DNA of 64,000 bases, taken from assembly GCF_001189295.1 (NCBI RefSeq), contig NZ_CP012159.1, forward strand, positions 9,656,501 through 9,720,500, written 5' to 3'. Below the pieces are notes generated by a model that was not told where the DNA came from, did no database searches, and saw nothing but the letters and a program-made list of their open reading frames with translations. The stretch comes from Chondromyces crocatus. Its GTDB lineage: Bacteria > Myxococcota_A > Polyangia > Polyangiales > Polyangiaceae. The position numbers and the translations under genes are program-made. Of this stretch, positions 6,772 through 14,758 are shown one piece after another; position 1 is the first letter of the stretch; each line of letters starts with the position of its first letter.

Positions 6772-9030
6772 TCAGCTCGGCTTGAACAAGCGGGCGCGTT
6801 CCTCGGGGGAGAGGTAGGGGGCTTGCAGGCGGACGGGATCGCCGACGTCCTTGTACAGAAGGTCGCCGTAGCCCGTGAGGCGCTCGGCGCCGGGTACGTC
6901 GAGGAGCATCCGGGACTCGATGGCGCTCTGGGTCATGAGGCCGACGCGGCAGGGCATGTTGGCGTTGAGGGCTCCCTGGATCACCTGGCGGCTGGGCTGC
7001 TGGGTGGCGATCACGAGGTGGATGCCCGAGGCGCGGGCCTTGGCGCCCAGGAGGAAGATCTGCGCTTCGATGCGTTTGCGGATCTGTCGGTCCTGGGAGA
7101 TCAGGGCGAAGTACTCGTCGCAGAAGCAGACGATGCGCGCGAGGGGCTTGCGGGTCTTCTCGATGTAGCGGGCGAGATCGTCGACGCCCTCGGCCTCGAA
7201 GAGCTGGTAGCGGCGCTCCATCTCGGCGGAGAGATCGTCGAGCACTTCGTCGACGTCGCTGCCGCTGCCCGGGGTCCAGAGGCCGCGCTTCGTCCACAGG
7301 TACGGTGAGCGCTTCAGGTCGGTGAAGGCCGCGAGCTTGGGGTCGATGAGGACGAGGCGGAGGGTCTCGGGCGTGTTGGCGTGGAGCAGGCCAGCGATGG
7401 CCATGCGGAGCCACTCGGTCTTGCCGCTCCCGGTGGTGCCGGCGACGAGGAGGTGCGCGTTGATGGGGCTCGCGAGATCGGCGGTGCGAAGGGTGCCGGC
7501 GACGTCGACGCCGATGGGGACGAGGGCAGAGCCGCGGAGCGGATCGCGCTCGCCGAGGGCGGGGAGGATGCTGGCGAAGGGGACGGTCTGGGGATCGGGG
7601 CGCTCGACTTCGATCCGCAGGTGGCCTTCGTACCTGGAGATGATCGGGTCCTTCGGGATGCCTGCCTTGAGGCCGATCTCCTTGGTGCGACGTGCAATCT
7701 GGTCGAAGGTGACGCCACGGCCGAGGCGAGCTTCGAAGCGGAGGAAGCGAGGGCCGACGGCGGGCTCGCCGAGGAGGTCGACGGGGCTGCCGTACTCGCG
7801 GAAGGCGCGCACGAGCTTCTGGCCCAGCTCGGCGTAGCGCTCGGAGGCGGCAGGCGCCGAGGCGCTGGCAGGAGGCGCGGTGGCAGAGGTCGATGTCACA
7901 AGAGGCGCGGTGGCAGAGGTGGGCGCGGCGGCAGACGTCGAGCCGCCGGCGGGTGTCGTCGCCACAGCCTCCTTCCTCGGGTCTTCGCGAGGAGGAGAAG
8001 GCGTGGGTTCGACAGCAGGTGGAGCAGCGCCGAGAGGGCGGTTTTTCGGGGGGTGAGAGGCGCTCTGGGTTGCAGGCATCGCCGCGCTCGTGAACGCGGC
8101 CTCCGGGACGGAGCGCGCCGGGGATCTTCGGAGGACTTCCACGTTGGCCGCGGGGTTCTTCGCCGTTTTGCGGGGTTCGGGCTTTGCTGGCGTACGGTTT
8201 CCACGGGTCGCAGGCAGCGGCTCGGCCTTCGGTTCCTTGCGCGGCTCGGGCCTGGTGGCAGCTGAAGGAGCTTTCGGGGGAGTGGCGACGCCGGCCATCT
8301 TGCCGAGGAGGGCGAGGAGCCTCGGCTCGACGGTGGCGACCTCGGTGGCCGTGATCAGGGTCTCTGCGAGGGTGGGCGCGAAGTGCAGCAGGGCGAGGGC
8401 GCTGTCTGCGGAGGAGGGCACCTGGCCAGCAGCGAGGAGGCGATAGAGGGCGACCTGTGCGAGATCCATGAGGGGACGGCCCGCGCCGAGCTTCAGCTCG
8501 ATGGTGCAGAAGCGGCTGGTGCGAGGGATGCGGATCAACGCGTCCGTGATGCCGACGAGACGCACGGAGTCGCTCCAGTCGGGCTGGCGTAGCTCGCGGG
8601 TCAGCTTCTCGTCGACGGTGAAGAGAGCGGCGATCTCCTCCCAGGTCTGGAGGCCTTCTTTCGTGGCATCGAGAGCGGTCCAGACGAGATCGGTCAGCCA
8701 CCGGGTGAGGTGCTGGATGGCTTCCCAGAAGACGAGGACCTGCCGGGTCGTCTCCTGGAGCAAGGGCTGGTGGCGCGTGAGGCGCGGTCCGACGAGGGCA
8801 TGGTAGGTGTGGGAGAGGAGGCGTTGCTGGCCTGCGTCGCGGTCCGGAGCGGCATCGACGACGACGCGGATGCCGCTGCGGAGTGGATCCTTGCCGCAGA
8901 GGTCGGCGAAGACCTCGTGGAACATCTGGCCGAGGAGGCGGGTCGCGCTCTGGCCGGAACCGATGGCCTCCTTGCCAGCGGCACGCTGGAGCTCGTCGCG
9001 GACTTCCGAGACGGACAGGTCAACCGGCAT
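6772..9030 (-). CDS. RecB-family PD-(D/E)XK nuclease fused to FtsK/SpoIIIE-type translocase
   Basis: The protein has 752 residues. The N-terminal domain shows the RecB/Cas4-type nuclease motifs in order: GQMFHE (G34, H38), GITD (D163), IELK (E178, K180) and QVALY (Q192, Y196). A Pro/Ala/Lys linker (about 250-395) leads to an FtsK-type motor with a beta-alpha domain around 400-510, Walker A GTTGSGKT (531-538), and Walker B RIVCFCDEY ending at 640. It then has ATQQPSRQVIQGALNANMP and the FtsK-typical C-terminal segment around RMLLDVPGAERLTGYGDLL. I see no membrane segments, unlike cell-division FtsK. It should pump and cut duplex DNA. It is the last gene of a three-gene operon, six bases after the ATPase stop, with GGAG nine bases before the ATG. 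Cell-division function is unlikely. Confidence 0.82.
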   Translation of the reverse strand: MPVDLSVSEVRDELQRAAGKEAIGSGQSATRLLGQMFHEVFADLCGKDPLRSGIRVVVDAAPDRDAGQQRLLSHTYHALVGPRLTRHQPLLQETTRQVLVFWEAIQHLTRWLTDLVWTALDATKEGLQTWEEIAALFTVDEKLTRELRQPDWSDSVRLVGITDALIRIPRTSRFCTIELKLGAGRPLMDLAQVALYRLLAAGQVPSSADSALALLHFAPTLAETLITATEVATVEPRLLALLGKMAGVATPPKAPSAATRPEPRKEPKAEPLPATRGNRTPAKPEPRKTAKNPAANVEVLRRSPARSVPEAAFTSAAMPATQSASHPPKNRPLGAAPPAVEPTPSPPREDPRKEAVATTPAGGSTSAAAPTSATAPLVTSTSATAPPASASAPAASERYAELGQKLVRAFREYGSPVDLLGEPAVGPRFLRFEARLGRGVTFDQIARRTKEIGLKAGIPKDPIISRYEGHLRIEVERPDPQTVPFASILPALGERDPLRGSALVPIGVDVAGTLRTADLASPINAHLLVAGTTGSGKTEWLRMAIAGLLHANTPETLRLVLIDPKLAAFTDLKRSPYLWTKRGLWTPGSGSDVDEVLDDLSAEMERRYQLFEAEGVDDLARYIEKTRKPLARIVCFCDEYFALISQDRQIRKRIEAQIFLLGAKARASGIHLVIATQQPSRQVIQGALNANMPCRVGLMTQSAIESRMLLDVPGAERLTGYGDLLYKDVGDPVRLQAPYLSPEERARLFKPS

Positions 9031-9036
9031 GGGGGA

Positions 9037-11313
9037 TCACTCCGCAGCAGGGCCGAGCGCGTCGGCAGGGACGTGGGAGAACAGGACGGTGGGCGGGCCC
9101 TGGAGCACGCCGAAGCGATCGGGGTGATGGCGGGCCACGGTGAGCGCCTTGCGCTGATCGCAGCGAAGCTCCGAGGCCACGACGTCGAGAGAGGCGATGC
9201 AGTCGCGCAGCAGGATGTCGTCGAGGTCGCGCAGCAGGCCGGCTTCCTCGCGCTCCGCTGGGCTCGTGCCGCGGCCTTCGAGCGTGTCACAGAGTTCCAG
9301 GAGGGCATCGTCGAGGGCTCTCACGAGCCAGCGGCCGACGGTGTCTTCGCGGATGGTCTCGCCCTCCGAGGAGAGATCGCCGGCGCGCGCATCCGAGAGG
9401 AGGGAGCGAAGGGCGTCGAGGGCGGCGAGGGCTTCCTCGCTGGGCTTCACGACACGAGCACCTCGCTGTTCGAGGGTGGTCAGGTACTGCCTCGTGCGGG
9501 TTGCCGTGCGGGAGATGCTCAAGCGTGGATCGCGCAGCAGGACGAGGCGCTGGGGTGGCAGCGAGGAGGTCGGCTTCGCGGTCGTGTCCACGAGGCGCTT
9601 GAGGCGCTGCGCGAGGCTGGTCAGGTTCGTCTCGTTGCAGATGGCGAGGTAGACGGGCTGCTGCGACGTGAGGCCGCCCTGGAGGGAAGGCAAGACGAGG
9701 TCGATGTCGACGGCTCGGGCACCACTGAAGGGGGCTCCGCGGAGGGCCCAGAGCATGGGGAGACCATGCAGGAGCGCCTCTCGGCTCGCCTCGGCGGTGC
9801 CTCGCTTGAGCGCTTCCTCCCGGTACTCGGCGAAGTGGTTCTCCAGGTCGCGTTCGAGCTTCTCGCCGCGCTCGTCCGAGCCCGAGGGACCGCTCGAAGG
9901 GACCGAGGCAGACGTCTTACGCGCCTCCTTTCCGGCGGCGACGTCGCCCTTCGCCACCTTACCGCCGGGAGCTTTGCCACTCGCCCCCTTGTCGCTCGAT
10001 GGCTTGCCCTTCGCTGCCTTGTCGCTCGGTGCCTTGTCGCTCGACGGCTTGTCGCCCGCAGCCTTGTCGCTCGCAGATTTTCCTTTCGGCGCTTCACTCT
10101 CTGCCTGGGGTGACTCCACAGAACGCATCGACGACGGATCGGCGAGCTGCACGGCTGCACGGGTGGGTGGGTCGCCACGCTGGATCCGCTCGAACTCGGC
10201 GGCAGCATCCGCAAGGACACGGCGAGGGAGACGGAGCGGAGCGCTGGCGAGCTGGGCCACGAAGGCGTCGTCGAAGGGGTAGAAGCGCGCTCGACCCGCC
10301 TCCTTGCGGAGCTCCCGCAGCTCCGGGACGCTGTCGAGGCGCAGGAGAAGGAGCGCTCGGACCTGCTCGGGGGTGAGCGGTTCGAGCAGGGCGCGTCGCT
10401 TGAAGATGCGCTGGCGATCCGCCTCGCGCACGCTGTCGTTGAGGACGTCGAGGAACGCGCTCTGGATGCACGAGATCAGCAGGATGTTGTCGTCGGCGTC
10501 GGCGAGATCGGCCGCCACGCGCCCGAAGAGTTCGACGGCCTCCCCCACGCTGGCGCATCCGTCGAGCGCCTCGATCTGGTCGAAGCAGAAGACGATGGGC
10601 AAGGTATGGCCTGCCAGGCGGCACAGCTCGGTGACGATCAGCCGCGCCGCCTCTTCTCGGTTGTCGGGCTCGTCAGGGCTGAGGCCGAGGCGGTCCAGGG
10701 CGGTCTCGTGCAGGCTGTGGCCCCGGAGCCAGTCGAGGGCATGCTGCGCGTAGCGGTTGTGGACGAGGTGATCGATGACGGTGCAGAGGGCAGCGCTGAG
10801 GCGGAGGCGCTGCGCGACGTCCGCGAGGTACCCGGAGACCGAGTCGTCGTCGGTCTTGGTGAGCACGCGCAGGGTCATCGCCCAGTGTCTGAGCGAGTCC
10901 CCGTTCAAGTCGGCGAGCTGGTGCGCGACGAGGCGCTGAAGCTGGGTGAGGCCTTGCTCCTGGCGCATCAGATCGTCGGCGAGGAGGCGGCGCAGGAACT
11001 GCCAGAGGCTCGGCGCGTGCGCTTTGAGCTTGGCGGAGACGAAGACGCAGCGGAGGACGCGGTCCGGGGCGGCGCTGGAAGGCGCGCCGAGATGCCGCTG
11101 GAGCCGCGTGAGGAGGTGGGTCTTGCCCGCCCCCGCAGGGCCGAAGATGAGGACCGAGTCGGGGTTGCCGTCGGAGGCGTTCGCGAAGGCGCGCTCGCAC
11201 TCCACGAAGGCCGCCTTGTGGATCGAGTCGACGTCCACGGGCGGCGGTGTCGTCCAGGCGTCGGCGACGACGGTCCTCCCGAAGGGGCTCCGCAGGTTCG
11301 CGAGGGGGTTCAA
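9037..11313 (-). CDS. Large AAA-type ATPase with Lys-rich linker, partner of the FtsK-nuclease
   Basis: The 758-residue protein has Walker A GPAGAGKT at 58-65 and Walker B IVFCFDQIE at 240-248. An Asn/Ser sensor-like strand follows (NILLISCIQSAFLDVLND), then a winged-helix-like region (LPRRVLADAA). This arrangement resembles ORC/Cdc6-like and STAND ATPases. Residues 409-466 are a low-complexity linker of repeated DKA/GK units. The C-terminal third (about 480-758) is alpha/beta with no motif I recognise; its strand PVYLAICNETNLTSLAQRL recalls a nuclease-like or toprim-like core, but I cannot prove it. The start is TTG at 11313 with GGAGG five bases upstream, and overlaps the preceding stop by four bases (TTGA), so translation is coupled. 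Role inferred: DNA-sensing or loading ATPase for the translocase. Confidence 0.75.
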   Translation of the reverse strand: MNPLANLRSPFGRTVVADAWTTPPPVDVDSIHKAAFVECERAFANASDGNPDSVLIFGPAGAGKTHLLTRLQRHLGAPSSAAPDRVLRCVFVSAKLKAHAPSLWQFLRRLLADDLMRQEQGLTQLQRLVAHQLADLNGDSLRHWAMTLRVLTKTDDDSVSGYLADVAQRLRLSAALCTVIDHLVHNRYAQHALDWLRGHSLHETALDRLGLSPDEPDNREEAARLIVTELCRLAGHTLPIVFCFDQIEALDGCASVGEAVELFGRVAADLADADDNILLISCIQSAFLDVLNDSVREADRQRIFKRRALLEPLTPEQVRALLLLRLDSVPELRELRKEAGRARFYPFDDAFVAQLASAPLRLPRRVLADAAAEFERIQRGDPPTRAAVQLADPSSMRSVESPQAESEAPKGKSASDKAAGDKPSSDKAPSDKAAKGKPSSDKGASGKAPGGKVAKGDVAAGKEARKTSASVPSSGPSGSDERGEKLERDLENHFAEYREEALKRGTAEASREALLHGLPMLWALRGAPFSGARAVDIDLVLPSLQGGLTSQQPVYLAICNETNLTSLAQRLKRLVDTTAKPTSSLPPQRLVLLRDPRLSISRTATRTRQYLTTLEQRGARVVKPSEEALAALDALRSLLSDARAGDLSSEGETIREDTVGRWLVRALDDALLELCDTLEGRGTSPAEREEAGLLRDLDDILLRDCIASLDVVASELRCDQRKALTVARHHPDRFGVLQGPPTVLFSHVPADALGPAAE

Positions 11314-12254
11314 TGGATCCTCCGGGGGGCGATGCCGAGGTAGTGGACGCCGTGGGTGTCGAGCACCAGCTCTTCACGTTCGGCTTCGGTCAGGCTCGCG
11401 GGGAAGTCGTGGTGATGCAGGACGACCCGGCCGCTCTCGGAGAGGCGGAGCACGGCCTCGTCGAAGCGCTGCTTGGGGAGGGTCTGGAGGGCGCGGAGGG
11501 TGCGGAGACTGAGGAGCGCTCCAGGGGGTTCGCGGGCGGCGAGCGCGGTGAGCGCGGCAAGGAGGATGGCCTCGTCTTCGACCGCGCGGTTCTCGCTGGC
11601 GGCGGAGGTGGCGATGGCGGCAGGGATCGCGACCGCGGCGAGGCTGGGGTTCCGCGGCGGCGACGCGAGGTGCGGCGGGTCGAGCCCGAGGGCGTGGCCG
11701 AGGGTGGCGTGGATGGCTGTTGCCGTCACGCCGTGGGCCGAGAGCTTCTTCTGGAGGGCGCGGAGGTCCTTCGTCAGCTTGGCGAGGTACGGGGCCGGGT
11801 CGGGCGGGAGGAGGCCGTAACGGATCTTCTTCTGGGTCCCCACCTTGGGGTGTTCACGCACCTCGCCTCGCGTGAGGAGCGAGGTGAACGCGACAGCCAG
11901 GCCTTTTTCGTAGCCAGGGGCGACGCGTTTGACGTGCTTCGTGAGGTCGTCCCTGGAGAGGGGTCCGTCGGCGAGGGCCGAGAGGACGGCGTCACGGAGT
12001 AAGGCCTCGGGCTCGCGTGCGCAGTACTTGAGCGACTTGCCCAGCTTGAGGGTGAAGAGGCGCCGCGTGCGCACCAGCTCGTCGAGTTGCCGGGTGATCT
12101 CGGAGGCGGGGCGTTGGTACGGCCTGGGGAGCGCCTTGCGTACCTCGGAGGTGGACACGGGCTTCGCTAAGCGCACCACGGTGTCGCGCAGCGCGAGCTG
12201 GAGGTCGACGTCTCGCTCGGGTTCTCGTGAAGTGTCCCCCTTCTTCACCTGCAT
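11310..12254 (-). CDS. Multi-winged-helix DNA-binding protein, first gene of the nuclease-translocase operon
   Basis: The 314-residue protein looks like tandem winged-helix modules. The first (about 18-75) has STSEVRKALPRPYQRPASEITRQLDELVRTRRLFTL. The second (about 85-145) has LSRDDLTKHVKRVAPGYEKGLAVAFTSLLTRGEVREHP. A third module at the C-terminus has LRALQTLPKQRFDEAVLRLSESGRVVLHHHDFP and ends in GVHYLGIAPRRIH. I see no catalytic motif. It probably recognises DNA for the ATPase and nuclease-translocase encoded behind it, or regulates the operon. The ATG at 12254 is chosen because GGAGG lies three bases upstream; the frame also opens at 12323. I do not recognise the family by name. Confidence 0.72.
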   Translation of the reverse strand: MQVKKGDTSREPERDVDLQLALRDTVVRLAKPVSTSEVRKALPRPYQRPASEITRQLDELVRTRRLFTLKLGKSLKYCAREPEALLRDAVLSALADGPLSRDDLTKHVKRVAPGYEKGLAVAFTSLLTRGEVREHPKVGTQKKIRYGLLPPDPAPYLAKLTKDLRALQKKLSAHGVTATAIHATLGHALGLDPPHLASPPRNPSLAAVAIPAAIATSAASENRAVEDEAILLAALTALAAREPPGALLSLRTLRALQTLPKQRFDEAVLRLSESGRVVLHHHDFPASLTEAEREELVLDTHGVHYLGIAPRRIH

Positions 12255-12430
12255 TCGCCTCCGGAAGGTCGACGTTCGGCGGGCCCGGCTCCCGTGGAAG
12301 CCTCGGCGTGGCCTCGGACCCACTCCAGGCCACGCTACCGCAGAGCCACGGAGGCCTGCCAGTCGATCGATGCGACGGAGCCGGGGCGAAGGGACACACG
12401 CCCCGCCCTGGCTCGTCGTGAGGCCCAGGG

Positions 12431-12472
12431 TCAGGGCTCGGCGAGCAGCTGTCAGGGCTCGGCGAGCAGCTG
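12431..12472. repeat. Perfect 21-bp tandem duplication across the surE stop codon
   Basis: Two identical adjacent copies of TCAGGGCTCGGCGAGCAGCTG lie at 12431-12451 and 12452-12472. The second copy encodes the last six residues and stop of SurE; the first repeats those codons and the stop just outside the gene. The stop is thus preserved in duplicate. Bases 12255-12430, between the two operons, show nothing else. Confidence 0.9.
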
Positions 12473-13174
12473 ATCGAGGGCGCGGTGGTCGGTCAGGTCG
12501 AGGCGCAAGGGGGTCACCGAGACCAGGCCTTCATCGACGGCCCACCGATCCGTGCCCGGCTCGGGGGCCTCGATGGGGACGGGGACGAACCAGAATTGCT
12601 CGCGGCCCATCGGGTCACGCGCGGGGACGACGCGGCCGTCGTAGTGGCGGACCGACTGGCAGGTCCAGCGCACGCCGCGAGGGCGCATGGGGAAGTTCAC
12701 GTTGACGAGGGAGAGCTCGGGGCGGCCGAGCACCTCGCGGATGACGGTGTCGAGGTAGCTGCGGATGGACGAGTAGTCCGGGTCGTCGCCCGTCTCGGGG
12801 GCGCTGAAGGCGATGCCGCGAAACCCGAGGAGCGCGGCCTGCTTGGCGGCAGCGAGGGTGCCGGAGTGCCACATCGAGTTGCCCACGTTGAGGCCGAGGT
12901 TGATGCCGGAGAACACGATGTCGACGTGCTCCCAGAGGTGCGTGCCGAGGGCCACGCAGTCGGCGGGGGTGCCGTTCACGCGCCAGGCGTCGAAACGCCC
13001 GATGCGGGCGCGCCGCTGCAAGAGGGGACGCGAGGAGGTGATGGCGTGGGCCATCGAGGATTGCTCCACGTCGGGGGCCACGATGCGCACGTCGCCGAAC
13101 CGGGTGGCTGCCTCGGCCAGCGCGCAGAGGCCCGGACTGAACACCCCGTCGTCGTTTGTCACGAGAATGCGCAT
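12452..13174 (-). CDS. surE: 5'/3'-nucleotidase SurE
   Basis: The 240-residue protein starts MRILVTNDDGVFSPG, the signature of SurE, where the Asp pair binds the catalytic metal. The remaining ligands are visible in EQSSMAHAIT (Ser) and SGINLGLNVGNSMWHSGT (Asn). SurE is a cytoplasmic divalent-metal phosphatase acting on nucleoside monophosphates and often survival-linked. The substrate-binding loop VNGTPADCVALG is intact and the length is close to the usual 240-260 residues. The start is fixed by the family N-terminus, although GGGAGGG directly abuts the ATG at 13174. The gene is divergent from the lipid kinase gene across 118 bases. Confidence 0.95.
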   Translation of the reverse strand: MRILVTNDDGVFSPGLCALAEAATRFGDVRIVAPDVEQSSMAHAITSSRPLLQRRARIGRFDAWRVNGTPADCVALGTHLWEHVDIVFSGINLGLNVGNSMWHSGTLAAAKQAALLGFRGIAFSAPETGDDPDYSSIRSYLDTVIREVLGRPELSLVNVNFPMRPRGVRWTCQSVRHYDGRVVPARDPMGREQFWFVPVPIEAPEPGTDRWAVDEGLVSVTPLRLDLTDHRALDQLLAEP

Positions 13175-13292
13175 CCCTCCCGGGAATGCACGGGGCCGGC
13201 CAAGGCCCACGTGGCCTGGCCGTGCGGGCGTGGAACAGACGGACACGAGAAGGGGCGGCCTGAAACGTGCCGTGGCGTCGAGGGTAGCCCCC

Positions 13293-14180
13293 ATGAAAGC
13301 CATCTTGTTGCTGAACCCGGATGCTGGAAGCGCTGAGGACGAGCGGGTCCTCGTTCAGACCTTCGCCGAGATCGGCTGGAAGGTTCAGCGGACGCTGCAC
13401 AAGAGCGTGCTGGACCATGGGCTGCGTCTCCAGGCTTCGGAGGAGGTGGTCATCGTCGCGGGGGGAGACGGGACGGTGACCCAGGTGGCGAAGCAGCTCG
13501 CCGGGACGAGCATCCCGCTGGCCGTCGTTCCCACCGGCACCGCGAACAACGTCGCTCGCTCGCTCGGGGTGGGGGTGGACGCGGAGGCGGCGATCCTCGC
13601 GCTCGCCAGGGCGGTGGAGCTTCAGGTGGATCTCGGGGTGAGCCACCAGGGCCGGAGCGAGGAGAGGTTCCTGGAGGGCTTCGGCGTGGGGCTCTTCGCG
13701 TATGTGATGGGGGAGCTGGCGACGAGCGATCACAAGGAGCTGCCGCGGGCGCGGGAGCTCATCGCGCGGGCCGTCAGGGAGTACTCACCCGGCGCGTTCC
13801 GGATCGTCGTCGACGGGGAGGATCTCTCGGGGGAGTACCTGCTCGCGGCGGTCATGAACATGTGCAGCGTCGGGCCGGCGCTCCGCATCGCGCCGGAGGC
13901 GAGGACCAACGATGGGTTGCTCGATGTGGTGCTGCTTCGGCCCGAGGCCAGGGAGCTGTTCCTGGAGCACCTGAGCCACGCCGACCACGAGGAGGAGATC
14001 ACGCTGCCGCCCCACCATGCGCGGCGCGCTCAGCACGTGCGGGTGTGCAGCGAGAGGACGTGGTCGAACCTGGACGACAGCCCGCGGCCGCTCGTGGGGG
14101 ACATCGACATCGAGGTGGACCCGGCCGCGGTGCTCTTCCTGGTGCCGCCCGCCGAGCACGGTGAGCGCCTGACGGCTTGA
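13293..14180 (+). CDS. Diacylglycerol/lipid kinase family protein
   Basis: The 295-residue protein has the catalytic-domain pattern of the DgkB/YegS family. NPDAGSA at the start is the phosphate-binding strand. VIVAGGDGTVTQVAKQL is the GGDG nucleotide-binding loop, followed by AVVPTGTANNVARSL. A C-terminal beta-rich lobe carries LRIAPEARTNDGLLDVVLLR and the typical DIDIEVDPAAVLFLVPP. These cytosolic enzymes phosphorylate diacylglycerol, sphingoid bases or related lipids with ATP. The N-terminal NPDAG fits, and the size is normal. The ATG at 13293 is the natural start: the upstream frame overlaps surE on the other strand. It is convergent with the ArsC-like gene. Confidence 0.88.
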   Translation: MKAILLLNPDAGSAEDERVLVQTFAEIGWKVQRTLHKSVLDHGLRLQASEEVVIVAGGDGTVTQVAKQLAGTSIPLAVVPTGTANNVARSLGVGVDAEAAILALARAVELQVDLGVSHQGRSEERFLEGFGVGLFAYVMGELATSDHKELPRARELIARAVREYSPGAFRIVVDGEDLSGEYLLAAVMNMCSVGPALRIAPEARTNDGLLDVVLLRPEARELFLEHLSHADHEEEITLPPHHARRAQHVRVCSERTWSNLDDSPRPLVGDIDIEVDPAAVLFLVPPAEHGERLTA

Positions 14181-14188
14181 CGTGGTGG

Positions 14189-14217
14189 CGCGCCGACGAG
14201 TGACGGCGCCCGGCGCG
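14189..14217. terminator. Putative bidirectional hairpin terminator
   Basis: The inverted repeat CGCGCCG (14189-14195) / CGGCGCG (14211-14217), extendable by a G-T and a G-C pair, falls in the 43-base gap between two convergent genes. There is no T-tract, so this is a moderate call. Confidence 0.35.
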
Positions 14218-14223
14218 TCGTGG

Positions 14224-14595
14224 TCAGGAGCCCGCGCCGAACAGCTCGTCGTAGGCCTCGGGCTTGAAGCCGACGAGGACCTTGCTGCCGCGCACGAGCA
14301 CCGGGCGTTTCACGAGCTTGCCGTCGGCGGCGAGCCAGGCCTCCACCTGCGCATCCGTCGCTGCGTCGACCTTGGCTTTGCCCATGGCGCGGTAGCTCTG
14401 GCCGCTGGTGTTGAGCCACTTGCGCACGGAGAGGCCGCTCTTCGGGATCCACGTCGCGAGTTCCTCGGGGGTGGGGGGTTCGTCGACGATGGGGCGGACG
14501 CGGTGGGCGACGCCGTGCTGTTCGAGCCACTGCAACGCCTTCTTGCAGGTGGTGCAGCCGGCGTACGACAGCACGAGGACCTCGTTCTTCTTCAT
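14224..14595 (-). CDS. ArsC/Spx-family thioredoxin-fold protein
   Basis: The 123-residue protein opens LVLSYAGCTTCKKALQWL. The CTTC motif and the spacing match the ArsC/Spx/YffB group of small thioredoxin-fold proteins. The later segment GKLVKRPVLVRGSKVLVGFKPEAYDELF is the conserved RP loop, in which the Arg binds the oxyanion in arsenate reductases. It could be a glutaredoxin-dependent arsenate reductase or a Spx-like regulator. The CXXC form is more typical of Spx/MgsR and YffB-like proteins than of ArsC (CX5R). No ars genes are near. The ATG at 14595 has no strong ribosome binding site. Confidence 0.8.
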   Translation of the reverse strand: MKKNEVLVLSYAGCTTCKKALQWLEQHGVAHRVRPIVDEPPTPEELATWIPKSGLSVRKWLNTSGQSYRAMGKAKVDAATDAQVEAWLAADGKLVKRPVLVRGSKVLVGFKPEAYDELFGAGS

Positions 14596-14758
14596 CGCGT
14601 CGCGTTCTACCAGACGAGGGCCGGAGAGGCGGAGGGCTGAGCGTGGATTCGTCGATTCAGGCGGGGGACGCGAAGACGCGCGTCAGCAGGGATTCAGAAG
14701 CGAATCCACTCCGATGAGCGGCACATTTCGCCGTGACGGCGCAATGCGCTCGTCGAGT

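Noticed and set aside
6449-8701. Minus-strand frame of about 750 codons running through the 21-bp repeats
   Set aside because: It is Arg/Pro/His-rich, overlaps the nuclease-FtsK gene in another frame, and owes its length to the repeat being a multiple of three.
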